NCBI GenBank assembly: GCA_036245525.1 | Contig: BTPG01000004.1 | Location: 52,531,960 to 52,595,959, forward strand | Reading direction: 5' to 3' | Source: Semisulcospira habei | Taxonomy: Eukaryota; Mollusca; Gastropoda; Semisulcospiridae | DNA: 64,000 bases | In this document: positions 11,764 through 22,500 of the stretch, in pieces | How the letters are laid out: the number at the start of each line of letters is the position of its first letter | Position numbering within the stretch: the stretch's first letter is position 1 | Translations under genes and position numbers: made by a program | The notes under the pieces: model-generated | What the model was told of the DNA's origin: nothing | The model's input: the letters and a program-made list of their open reading frames with translations, nothing else | Databases searched by the model: none

Positions 11764-13165
11764 AGTTATTCTCCCCAGGTTCAAGCATCTCAACACAGTT
11801 GGAAAACTGTCTGCAACAGATACTGCCGACAGTATTATGTATGGGTCCTTTGTGTACTAACTCAGAGCTTTATGATGTAAATACAATGCCAAATGTCGAA
11901 ATTCATCGTTTGGTGTGTGTGTTGTTTTTGTACCCGAGAGCGCAAATTATCGTCTGCATCGGCCTCGTTTTGAATTTGTGCATATTTACTAGCCTACGTC
12001 ACAAGGCAGAACCCGGTCAATACTGCAGACGACGGAGGTCATCGTTGTGGGTACACACGTCAGTGTCAGTGTAGACTGTACTGATGTTCTCCGGCATCCC
12101 TTTGACATAATTTTCCACGAGAATGTAAAATAAACCCGGCTTCCATATTCGCTATGCTGTCAAACTCAATGCGGGTTTCGCTTGACCAGCTACCCGGAAC
12201 GGGTAATTGCGGTGCTGGGGGCGTGGCTTCTTCGACTCGGTCTCGGCGCCAAGGGACTCAGCCAGCGTCACGCCTAAACAGAACAGTTGTATTTATACCC
12301 ACTTTCTGCATTGCAATTTCACATCTCACATCGAAGTCTACGTAACTGAAAGCATCTCTGGAAACGACAAATGCGCCATCGCAGCAGAAACACTACCTCT
12401 GTGAATCGAGTGAATGAGAGCTCGCGCAGACTGAGAAAAACGTGTCACCATATATGCGACCATCGACGTCGGCAGTGCCGCAATTTTGACACACAGGCCG
12501 TAGTTTTCAGATCCTTGCAGCATAAAATCTGATGAACTAGATCGTAACTTTAGGATAAACATGAACAGGTTTAAAATTTTGCAAAATCAGTAAGAGATAC
12601 TCTACTGAAGATCATGAATTCTAAAAGTCACTAGCGCTCGCGGAACTATAGGAAGATCGACAAAGACCGTAGCCGGATTACTTACTGATTCACATAGCAA
12701 GAAAGCGACAATTCCGGATGGGCGGTCAAGCCAAGCTCTATATTCCCTTGTCTGATGTCAATTCTACTTAGGGGTATCTTGTCTCTCATTTTCTTTCTCT
12801 TTCTTCTCTACAATTCCGAGTCTGTCATTGTCGGCCGGCGCGAGTCGACTGATACTTTCTTTTCTTCTTCGGCTGGTTCATCCGCCATCTTGTCTCTGAT
12901 TGGTTATAATTATGCAGATGACCTAAGGTCGGCACGGTATAGAATAGTTATGACGTCAGCTACCTGATCGTCTATTCGAAACGACAATCTTTTGACTAGG
13001 TATAGTCACAAGATTCCGATGGCCTCTTTCGCTTTGAACGCACGAAAGAAAGCATTTGGTGGGACAATAGGGTGGTCACTGTCTAAGTGCGGGTATGTAT
13101 ACGGAAGCCCACTAAAAGCTTTTTGCGAACTGAAGCATTAAAAAAGGTCGGTCGTGCCCCTTTAA
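11764..13165. other. 1.4-kb TTTAAA-flanked insert in the right arm
   Basis: The left arm reads uninterrupted across this point, so this is inserted or captured DNA. TTTAAA is present at both edges, which would fit a TTAA target duplication. The edges do not show matching terminal inverted repeats. The insert contains promoter-like motifs and a short minus-strand ORF at 12808-12888. Confidence 0.5.
12808..12888 (-). CDS. Candidate first coding exon or 26-codon ORF (MADEPAEEEKK...)
   Basis: Minus-strand ATG in a CAAGATGGCGGATG context (YY1-like), reading MADEPAEEEKKVSVDSRRP and stopping after 26 codons. A GTATCAG after the AAGAAA codons could be a splice donor. A CCAAT box (12899-12903) and a CRE-like TGACGTCA (12951-12958) lie upstream on that strand. 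The composition is like an acidic protein N-terminus. I recognise no family and no downstream exon. It may be a captured promoter and first exon, or chance. Confidence 0.2.
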   Translation of the reverse strand: MADEPAEEEKKVSVDSRRPTMTDSEL

Positions 13166-13348
13166 ATGAGTTGCACAGCTGTTTCATGACCCCTTTTGAC
13201 TGTGGAAAAGATTGCAAGCAACATATAGGGCATGGCAGCTGGTTACAGGCCTCTTCCTGCTTGTTGTCACCAGAGAACAGAGTCAATGAGGATGCCTGGG
13301 CATTGTCTTTTTGGCTGCCCTGAGATACGCAAGGAAATGGCCTTGGGT

Positions 13349-13928
13349 TACTTACTTACGCCTGTCACCCCTACCCGGGTATAGGCCGTCGACGAGAGAC
13401 CTCCAGCAACTCCTGTCCTGTGCTTCTCCTTCAATTCTACTCCAGGTGGTTCCCAGTCTCTTGATGTCTGCTTGGAGGTCTCGACGCCAGGAGTTTCTCG
13501 GCCTACCTCTTTTCCTCTTTCCCTGGGGGTTCCATGACAATGCCTGCCTAGTGATACTGGAAGCTGGCTTTCTCAGACTGTGACCGATCCATCCACATCT
13601 TCTTCGCCCAATTTCATTCTCTGCTGTTATCTGCTCTGTTCTCTCCCAGAGTCTGACGTTGCTGATCTTCTCTGGCCAGTGGATTTTCAAAATTCTTCTA
13701 AGGCAACTGTTCATGAAGGTCTGTACTCTGTTGACTGTGGTTTTTGTCAATCTCCATGTCTCTGCTCCATATAGGAGAACTGCTTTTACATTGGAGTTGA
13801 AAATCCGGACTTTGGTGTGTTGTGACAGCTCTCTGGAACTCCACACTTTTTTCAACTGGAGAAAGGCTGCTCTGGCTTTACCGATTCGTGCTCTGACATC
13901 TGCATCAGTGCCGCCTTTTTTGTCTATG
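13349..13928 (-). mobile_element. 5'-truncated RTE-like LINE (RT C-terminus) with 12-bp TSD
   Basis: The minus strand encodes the usual RTE C-terminal region (LLYGAETWRLTKTTVNRVQ, CGWIGHSLRKP, GKRKRGRPRNSWRRDL). It is flanked by the 12-bp repeat ATGGCCTTGGGT (13337-13348 and 13929-13940). The 3' end on the minus strand is a short TAAG-type repeat. It lies inside the right arm of the inverted repeat, so it is younger than that structure. Confidence 0.85.
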
Positions 13929-14486
13929 ATGGCCTTGGGTCTGAAAGCTCATTTTTCATCATTGTCAGTGTCATGGTAACCTTTTTCAGTTGTCCAGCCC
14001 ACCAGACGTCAGATTGACTGTATTGCATGTGTGTGTAAACTTGGAAAAACAGAAAAAGTAGGGGGGTAGGTAATGGAAAAATATGAAAAAATAAACTTTC
14101 ATGTGCCTCTGTCTCAGATGCAACATTTCTGAAAAATCAGATATGTTGCTTGATGTACATGCCAATTTTGAAGGCATTTTGACCATATCTAGTCTGTTTG
14201 TCATGGCATCAGATATGCATGATCCAAACATCAACAGCATAGTGAACGCCACAACAACGCGCTTCACATAATTGGCCATAACCTAAAGATGTAGCAACAT
14301 TCAATGGTGTCACTTTGGGTTTGACTTAGCTAGTGTCTAAGGCGGCTTGCACTGATGGCAGATTGAATGGTGTTCAGGTGGTAGAGTTTCTCTTACAGGT
14401 CATATTATATATTTAAATTGGGCAGTTCAGGCAGTGCAAGGACCGGTGTTTGAAAATTTGTAGTAGGGCTGAATGCTGGAATTTAC

Positions 14487-15000
14487 CGGGGACCCTCTAA
14501 GTATCTGGCTTCTGCGTCGGAGATCATCCAGGTGACGCAAAGACTCCGCGAAGACATTGCAGCAAAGAGTAACGCCCCTTGTAAAATGGAAGCTCAGCAT
14601 TTCGAAAGGTAGCGAAATACCTGCTTAAACGTTTCTGTTGTTGGACCCCAACAGTTTCTTCAGTGTTTGCTGAGTTAAGCACTGCATGATCAGGTACGTG
14701 AAATGGCATATGTTTTGTTTTAAATGCCAATATCATAGTGTTAATGTACCGATGTGTTTTGTTTTGTTCGGCTGTTATTCTTCTTTAGATCTTGTCTTGT
14801 CTTGTCTTGCCGTATACGCCCACAATCAAACGTGTTGATCATTATGGCACTTGAGAGGAAAGTTTTGTATGCATGTCAAGTACGAATGCGGAGCTAATAA
14901 TAAATCATGTCGCTACATGAATCAGGCCATGGAAAATGTGAGTGAAGGGGGGGAAATGCTGGGGATGGCGGGTGGTGTGTGTGTGGGGGGGGGGGGGGTG
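14487..15000. other. Intergenic, simple repeats only
   Basis: No gene seen. It contains a short CTTGT tandem run near 14793-14813 and a long G-rich tract near 14985-15020. Confidence 0.5.
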
Positions 15001-15019
15001 GGGGGGGGGGGAGGAGGAG

Positions 15020-15672
15020 GGAACTGGAGGGCTTTATTGGGAGACCCCCGACACCAAGGTGTCAGCAGTCAGAGCCTCCAGCGCCTCACTGTTGAGGGCA
15101 TTCCAGTCCTTTATGGTTCGTGGCAGGAAAGAGGCGGCTCTATATTGGGTCCTGCACGAGACTTGTTTGTACTGCTTGTTGTGGCTGCGGCGTTGGCGCA
15201 ATATCGCCTGTTCCACTTTCCCATTGATGATGGGGCAGTTCGCAGCGCCACTAGTGATCTTGCGCAGCATCTGAAGGCGTGTAGTGCGACTTCGATCCTC
15301 CAGGGACGGCCACCCCATGACTCTAGCATGTCCCTAACACTCGATGTGTCGTGATAGCGGTTAGTAGCAAACCGGGCGGCGCGTCTCTGAACTGCTTCCA
15401 GCCGGTCGATGCCTTTCTGGGTGTGAGGGTCCCAAACAGATGCTGCGTATTCCAGGATAGGACGGACATAGGCCATGTAAGCTCGCTCCTTGATGGCCGT
15501 AGAGCTCACCTTGAGATTCCTTCTCAGGAAGCCCAGTGTCTTACTGGCCTTGTTGGCGATGCTGCTGACATGTGCGTCCCAGGTAAGGTTGCTGCGGAGG
15601 GTCACCCCGAGGTACTTTGCCTCAGAGACTGACTCAAGGGTGTGACCGTGTAGGGTGTAACCAGACTGTAGA
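15020..15672 (-). pseudogene. Jockey/CR1-like LINE, RT C-terminal fragment
   Basis: Minus-strand reading, in two frames: YTLHGHTLESVSEAKYLGVT, LRSNLTWDAHVSSIANKASK, AYVRPILEYAASVWDPHTQK and RRAARFATNRYHDTSSV. This is the standard post-catalytic region of CR1/Jockey-group reverse transcriptases. It continues as CRTQYRAASFLPRTIKDWNA, the usual C-terminal motif, before a stop. The catalytic part is missing: the 5' end is lost at about 15672. Confidence 0.8.
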
Positions 15673-15691
15673 TATCCGATTGTATACTATA

Positions 15692-17213
15692 ACCAAAGAG
15701 TATAGAGGCTACGCTAAGAGCTACAGGCATCAGCATTTCTGCGAGCACGGCTGGCACCGACTCTGCGCGTGAAAACTGTGCTATACCAGCTACTAGAAAA
15801 TGCCGGCTATGTAGCATTTCTCAGGTCACTCTTTATAGTCTTATGTGTCGCAATGTGAACACTGCATTCCTCACACTGAGACTGACCGTGACGGTGACTG
15901 AAATTGGCTGACATGGACAAAACAAAAAGGAAAATCACAGAATGATGTACATTTTTGTCCACACCAAATTGTTCAAATAAACGAACTCCAAGGGTCTCAT
16001 GAAACATGATGAAAGGGAACATGTTGAACATGTACTGACACTGACAATATACAAGCCCAGTTAGGCAAAGACATAAGTGACCACCCGCGGTCTGTCCGAG
16101 GATATTGTCCACTAAAACATCTGATACTCAATCTTTCTTCAACATAAGACTTCATTTTTCGCTCAGAGAAAGCAACCAAACGCTCTCAAATATTAACATA
16201 AGAAGAAACGAAAGTACTAAAACTTAGCCACCAGTATCAATTTTCGGCCATGCCTCTCTAGCATGTTGCTGTTTTACATTTAAAAGATGCTTGTGTCTTT
16301 GCCTAGCTGCAGCAGTAGCCTGTAGTCATATATTCTTCCATGAACAATGTTCTATAGTAGTCATTCTTTCGCTTTAGTTGCTGTTTGGAAAAACACAAGA
16401 AAGGCGAACATTTCATTCATTCAATACCTGTACTGTTGCATACATCTCAATATTTTCTGATACTCGGTGAACACCCCTCTGAGGTGAATGGAACTGGCCA
16501 TTTTATTTTGTTCAGTCTTAGGCTTACTGTTTCTCATTATTTTCCTTTTTTTCATGTTACTAACATAATGTTTCAACTTTTCTAGCTAGTATGACGCATT
16601 CCTTTACTTATACTCACGTATCGGCAGGTGATGCAGAGAGTAATGGAAACTGATTTCATTTTAGTCAAGTTAACCTGACACAGTTTTGTGGCTAACTTCT
16701 TTTTTTTTGTACATTAATTCACCAGCTGAAAATTTCACAGTAAATATCTCACGTTTTTTTAGTACTCTTTTGAATTTGATTTGTTTTATTAGAATGTGAT
16801 TGATGGATTGATTGGTTGCACGTTGGTTTATTGATTGATTGATGCTGATTTGATTAACACAGTGCAGACTATGTCCTTGCGTGTGTGTGCCGCATGTACT
16901 ATGATGCCAGTGTGACTCTCTCTCTTTCTCTAAGCTGTGTACAGTGTGTGTGTCTGCACTCCTGACCCTGTCAGTGTCTGATACAGCCGAGTAGTGTGTC
17001 ATATATATACACACATTAGAAGTAAAGGACACTAACCGTCTATTTACAAACCGCGAGTCTGATCATCGCTTGCTACATGGTCAGCCAGCCAGACAGCGTG
17101 GGAGCGGTTTGCACGTGCACATTCCAGCCAGCAAGTGTCCCAGCAGGACTCCCAGTTTACAGTAGGAAATGCTGATGCCTGCTGTTCTTAGCGTAGCCTC
17201 TATACTCTTTGGT
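15692..17213. mobile_element. Non-autonomous DNA transposon, about 1.5 kb, 49-bp terminal inverted repeats
   Basis: The left end ACCAAAGAGTATAGAGGCTA (15692 on) and the right end (17165-17213) are inverted copies over about 49 bp with few mismatches. There is no transposase ORF inside. The target duplication is not clear, so the superfamily is unassigned. It lies beside the truncated LINE. Confidence 0.6.
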
Positions 17214-17859
17214 AGAACTCATTAGAAGACTCTAGTACCTTCAATAAAGTCACTTCCGCAGTCCCCAATCAAACACAATGGGCACTCTTACATAGGCGTC
17301 GACTTTTTTTATGGGCGTTGCATACTTATAGTAATAGACTTATGGCCCTAACCATTAAGCTACCTCTTCGATGTCTCCGTATCTTTTAAATGTTGCCGAT
17401 AGAAAGCAAAAACCCAATATGAATTATTCAAGAAGATATAAACAACAGTTAATTTTACACTTACCTCACAGTATGGGTACAGGCACACTCAAAATCTGCA
17501 GAGGTTCTCACAGACTGGAAACGTCGGGATGCAAGTGTGATACTGCAAACGAAGTACCGTCTTTTGTTAAGCACAAGGGACAGATTTTCCCTTCACGATT
17601 GTTTTTGAAACAATGGAACATAATATTTTTAGTGACATTTTTGATTACTGTTTGTTATTGTGTCACAGTAAAACATCCTGTATTCTTGCAAAGGAAGTGC
17701 AGAATTCCATCCCATTGTTTTCACGTCCTTGCTGACTTTGGCTGGCTAAATTGGCACACTATTACATTCTTTGTTTATGACAAAGCTGTCTAGAGATACC
17801 TGATGATAAGGCCTTTTTACTATTTTGGATACTAATTTGGATAACCCCGCAGAAAGGTC
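17214..17859. other. Upstream flank of RNF216, no gene recognised
   Basis: AT-rich. The 140-codon plus-strand ORF at 17371-17793 has no recognised motif and unremarkable composition. The region could be intron 1 or upstream DNA of the RNF216 gene, whose 5' UTR exon I could not find. Confidence 0.4.
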
Positions 17860-18222
17860 AAGGGTTACAGGAGGTGAGCAAGTGTGTGAAAAATGCCAGA
17901 TTTTTATATAATCATAATTTTTATCAAAGTTTTTCCAAACTTTTCAATCAAATTTGGCATAAAGGTAGCTGATAACACCTTTTTATGCATGTTAATTGGG
18001 TCGACCCCCACACAAAGGTCAAGGGTCACGGAGGGTTGACAAATTTGTGAAAAATGCATACATTTTGAAAAAAAATCTGATTTGTCTGGTACAAAAGCCA
18101 ACCCTTATGTTTAGACACTTGAGCAATTCAGTGACCTGTTAGAAAGGTCAAGATCACAAAGGTCACACTTATTATGTGGATTGTTTATACACATGAGCCA
18201 AAAGGGCTTTGCTTTTCATGTT
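17860..18222 (+). repeat. Dispersed 'AAAGGTCAAGGGTCAC' repeat, copy 1, abutting the first coding exon
   Basis: About 360 bp that match 29120-29420 and 30415-30800 throughout (CAAATTTGGCATAAAGGTAG, AAAGGTCAAGGGTCAC, GCCAAAAGGGCTTTGC). It runs to within a few bases of the splice acceptor of RNF216 exon 1, so the repeat end may have supplied or displaced the polypyrimidine tract. Confidence 0.65.
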
Positions 18223-18227
18223 TACAG

Positions 18228-19522
18228 AACTATGGAACGAAGTGCATTGAAGAGGTCATCGAGCGATTTCAGTGATAGCAGTGTTGATCCTGCAGAGTGG
18301 AAGCGTGCCAGACAAGATGAACGCAAACAGGATGAGCTGTGTGTAACATGGTCACAGAGCACTGTGGAGTATGAGTTGTCACAGGAGCTGAGTCAAGGAG
18401 ATGCTGCTTACTGTCGGCTAATCGACAGTCAGAGGAACGACCAGCACAGGAACATGTGTCGCACAGCAGATAAAGCAATAGAGGATGGGGACAGTGCTGG
18501 AGATGCAGGCACGCCTGTTTTGTCTGAAGATGAGCAAGACAGCAAAAAAACAACCTGCCAGTCAGCTAATACTGATATCTCATCAGTATCACCAAGATTG
18601 AAATGGAAAGACACATCCCTTGTCAGTGACGCAGACACAGTGACAGCCATCATTCCCTCTGCCTGTGAACGTCTTGTTTTTGATACGCTTGCCAAACATC
18701 GTGGGGACCCAAACCGGCTGGACATTGTCACTGCCACTGTTCTGGACAGCAAGGCCAGCACAGCTACAACCAGTGGATCAAGGGTGGAGACTGTGCATGA
18801 GGCTGGTGCAGGAGTGGATGGGACAGATCCAGGAAGCCCAGCAGGTACCAGCAGCAGCGCCAGTTCATCTGATAGTGGTCAGCATGCAGACACCAAGAAA
18901 GTGTTGTCCAAAGTGAAAGCAGCAAATCCTGACATGCAGATTAATGCTGCGGAAGTGTTCACTTTACTGGAAAAGCACAAAGACCGAGCTGACAGAGTGC
19001 AATTTGTGGCCGATTGTCTGCTTCAGAGTGATCAACAAACTACAGTAAAGACACAGGCCTCTGTGAGTGATGACATTTTCACACAGGCCATGAAGCTCAA
19101 TACAGAATTTCCTGATGCTGATCCCTCAGCGATCTATGACTTGCTTGAGAATGCTAAAGACCAGGCCAACCGTCTGCAGTTGGTCAGAGAAACACTTGCC
19201 AATAAGATAGGCAGCACACAAGCCAAGGAGACAGGTAGTACAGATGTGGCTGCAGGAAAGCCTGCCCTTGTAAAGAATGATTCCATAGCTGATGACCCAC
19301 TGGTGCGTACTGATCCAGTGTACCATGACATGAGAATCATATCCAAGATGTTCCCTGAGAAAGACCAGAACGAGATTTATGCCTTAGTGGAGGCGCATTA
19401 CTACAAACCAGATCGCGTGCAGGTGGTTGTGGAGGAGCTGCTGAGATCGGGTAACTGGAGCCAGGGTGAGAGTCAAACCATGACACACTCACAGTCCACA
19501 GACAGGGATGCTGCCTACAAAA
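18228..19522 (+). CDS. RNF216: RNF216 coding exon 1
   Basis: Acceptor TTTACAG at 18221-18227, then ATG at 18232 ([17 protein letters not shown]). It codes residues 1-430: a Ser/Thr/Asp-rich disordered head, a partial repeat near 147-180 ([20 protein letters not shown]), and three UBA/CUE-like repeats sharing FPDxDPxxIYxLLExxKD.xxRLQLV. Donor AA|GTGAGC at 19523. Phase 1 at the end. The ORF runs 11 codons past the donor before a stop; that tail is intronic. Confidence 0.9.
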
Positions 19523-22500
19523 GTGAGCTTGCTTTTATGTGTGAAATTGACTAATTTTTCGCATGCACTGTGTTTTTTTTTTTGTTGAAAACTTCATTCC
19601 CACTGAATTGTAATTGTAGAATCTTCCAAACTGGGAATGGCCTTCTTAACCCATTTATTATAATAATAATAATAATACCGCTTTTTCTCAATTTTTGGGC
19701 CAATCGACTCAAAGTGCCGTGAACTGAAACCCAACATGCACACTCACGTGATGGACACGAATTTACTCTGAAGACAAACACAGTACAAGACAGACGAAGG
19801 GTCAGCTCAGCTACTGAAGTTACAGAAATTTTTTATCACTTGTATTTGAAATTTATAAAGTGTTCTGAAACCGGTACCAAAGTGTGGGGGGTAGGAGGGG
19901 GGTGGAAGAACTGGAGTACCCGGAGAAGAACCCTCGACGGTCCGCCCGAATTAACAGTGACACTTACCAGAAGAGAAAAGTCTGACGCCGGAATCCGTTT
20001 TCGAACCTCGCACCTTTGGCATTGGTAACAGGCACCTTAACCACTGCGCCACAGACCGATGCCCTATTATCAGGAGATGGATTGACCATGATAATTCAAG
20101 GGTAGTGCCTGAAGTCGCCAAGCTAATCTGGCACTACCCTTGAATTATCATGGTCCAGCCATCTCCCCCAACTGGAACATAGTCGTTAGGTGAGAACTCC
20201 ACAATTCTGGAAACGTGACTGTGGGATTAAATGGGTTAAGGCCATAGGTACATGTTTTGCACAGTTGAGCATCTTCTGGTGAATTATTATTATTATTGTT
20301 CTAATCATGATTTGATAATGTGTCAGTAATATTATGATTCTTGTTATGGTTATTATTTAATTATGACTAGCATTATTATTTTGATTTAATATTATATTCT
20401 CTTATTTTGTCCTTATTGTTCTGCGACAGCAGCAGCACAAGAGCCCATGACTCCCCACTTGGTGTTTGGTGACCTTCAGGATGACGTTCAGCATCTGCTG
20501 GACGTTTTCCCAGATTGTGACCCGAACTTTATCTATGAGCGTCTTGAGACCAACAAGAGTTCCGTGGATCGTGTGCGGATATTAGCTTCAGAGATGTTTG
20601 AGAAACGGGACTACCCAAAACTGAAGGAAGTGATTGAACGGCAGACCTGCCAGGCCCGCAAGAATCGTCTGCATAGACTGAACTTCACCACAGAGGTTGG
20701 TCTTCTGACTATACAATCAGAGTACATATCTTAACTCATTCGTTGCCAGGTGCATCCGGATGCGCGGCATAAGCTGCGCATCCAGATGCGGCTGGCCAAG
20801 AATGAGTTAGTCTATTTAACCCATTACATCCTGCAGCTGATTTTGTAAAATTTCCTTATTGTCCTATGAAGGCTACATTACATATTATTAGGAGATAGAT
20901 CAACTGTTTTAGTTCAAGGGTGGTGCCAGAATAGCTTGGCATCAGAGGCGCCAAGCTATTCTGGCACCACCCTTGAACTATTAGTCAAATTCATTTCAAG
21001 CAATGGGTGTATCAGGATGATAAGGGTTAACCCTGGGGGCACATTTCCAAAATTTTGGAGGTGTCGCCTAAAGACACTGTGCCAGCTGGAGGAGCTGGAT
21101 TGACCATGATAATTCAATGGTAGTGCCGGATGAGCTTGGCGCCTCAAGGTGCCAAGCTCATTCTGGCACTGCCCTTGAACTGTCATGCCGGATAAGCTTG
21201 GTCAATCCATGTCCTGGTGTAGGATGTTGGGGCTAAATGGGTTAAACTGAAAAGGCATCAGGTTACCCCCTTCACTACCAGAGGATGTAGATTGTGTTTT
21301 TGAAATCATCATAAATTCAGAGGTCACCAGCCGTCAAAGGAACATTGGCACAAAGTGGTTTCGAAAAGAGGCATGGATCTGTATGACCCCCCAAAACTAC
21401 AGGGGCTCATGAGGATCTATACCTCCCTCTTGCAGTTGGGTGGTGTTTAAATTTAAACTTTTCTCGGCAGTGAAAAGGTTAATTGTAGATGCAGTGACTT
21501 AGGACTAAATGGGTTAATACTAATACCTATTCAGTTCTAAATCATTGCAATACAATATGATTGGCCTGTGATAGTTCAGTGGTGGTGCCAAAATAGCTGT
21601 GCACCTGGGCACCACCCTTGTACTGTCCTGGTTATTCTGTCATGTTGTTTTATGAATGTGAGAGGAATGGTTTATTCTGTAAAGTGTCAGGCAATGATAT
21701 ATATCATTTTAACCCAGTGTGCCTCTAGGACCTAATCCCCAACTTTTGGAGTTGTCCTCTGTATTATAATTCTGGAGACAGATCGACCATGATAGTTCAA
21801 GGGTGCTGCCATGGGCGCTTTGCTATTCTGGCACCACCCTTGAACTGTCATGGTCAATCCACATCTTGCTACGGTTTGTTGGGGCAGAATGGCATAATTT
21901 ATTTAGTTGTAATACAGTACAACAGAAGATAAATCAACCGGGATAGGGCAAGGGTGGTTTTAGAATAGCTTAGTGCCTGAAAATGCCACACTTTTCTGGC
22001 ACCCCTCTTGATGTATCATGATCAGTGTGTCTCCTGCATCCTGAAGTGTTGCATGCTTTTTGGAGGACAACTCCCAGATTTTGTAATTTCAGCCTTATGA
22101 CTCAGTGTGTTAACCCTTTGGGTGTCAGTTGCGGTTTTAGTTGCGATGATTCCTACAGGAATCATCGCGACTAAAACCGCTAGTGACACCCAAAGGGTTA
22201 ACCGCTTTTGGTATCGCTTTTGTCACCATAATTCCGGCAAGTGCTACTCAGCCAAAGGGTTAACCTACCCATATGTACCCATAGTCTGATGAACCTCTAT
22301 TCTGGCCCCACTCGTGAACATCATAGCCCTTTGGAGCTTATGAGCTGTACGTAGTCAGTCTTCGGAGGACGACCCCCAAATTGGGGACGTGCAAATGGAG
22401 TCTGTGCTGTTTGTGTTGTGCAGGAGTTCCTAGCCAAGTTTCCCGACCCCAGTGCTACGTTTTATGATGACACAAAAGAGATGAAAGATAGCTACAAAGC

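Larger units (their letters stand above)
10335..14486 (-). repeat. Right arm of giant inverted repeat, interrupted twice
   Basis: Reverse-complement copy of 7386-9893. D lies at 10335-10800, C/B at 10800-11763, A resumes at 13166-14397 and a truncated D at 14398-14486. Interruptions are a 1.4-kb insert at 11764-13165 and a LINE at 13349-13928. Removing these gives about 2.2 kb, equal to the left arm less the missing part of the outer D. Confidence 0.7.

Noticed and set aside
17371..17793. 140-codon plus-strand ORF as a gene
   Set aside because: No recognised domain, no splice or promoter support; it opens in AT-rich intronic or flanking DNA.
19523..19554. RNF216 ending at the TAA at 19552
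   Set aside because: A good donor (GTGAGC) lies at 19523, and exons 2-11 continue in phase to the conserved RBR domain.
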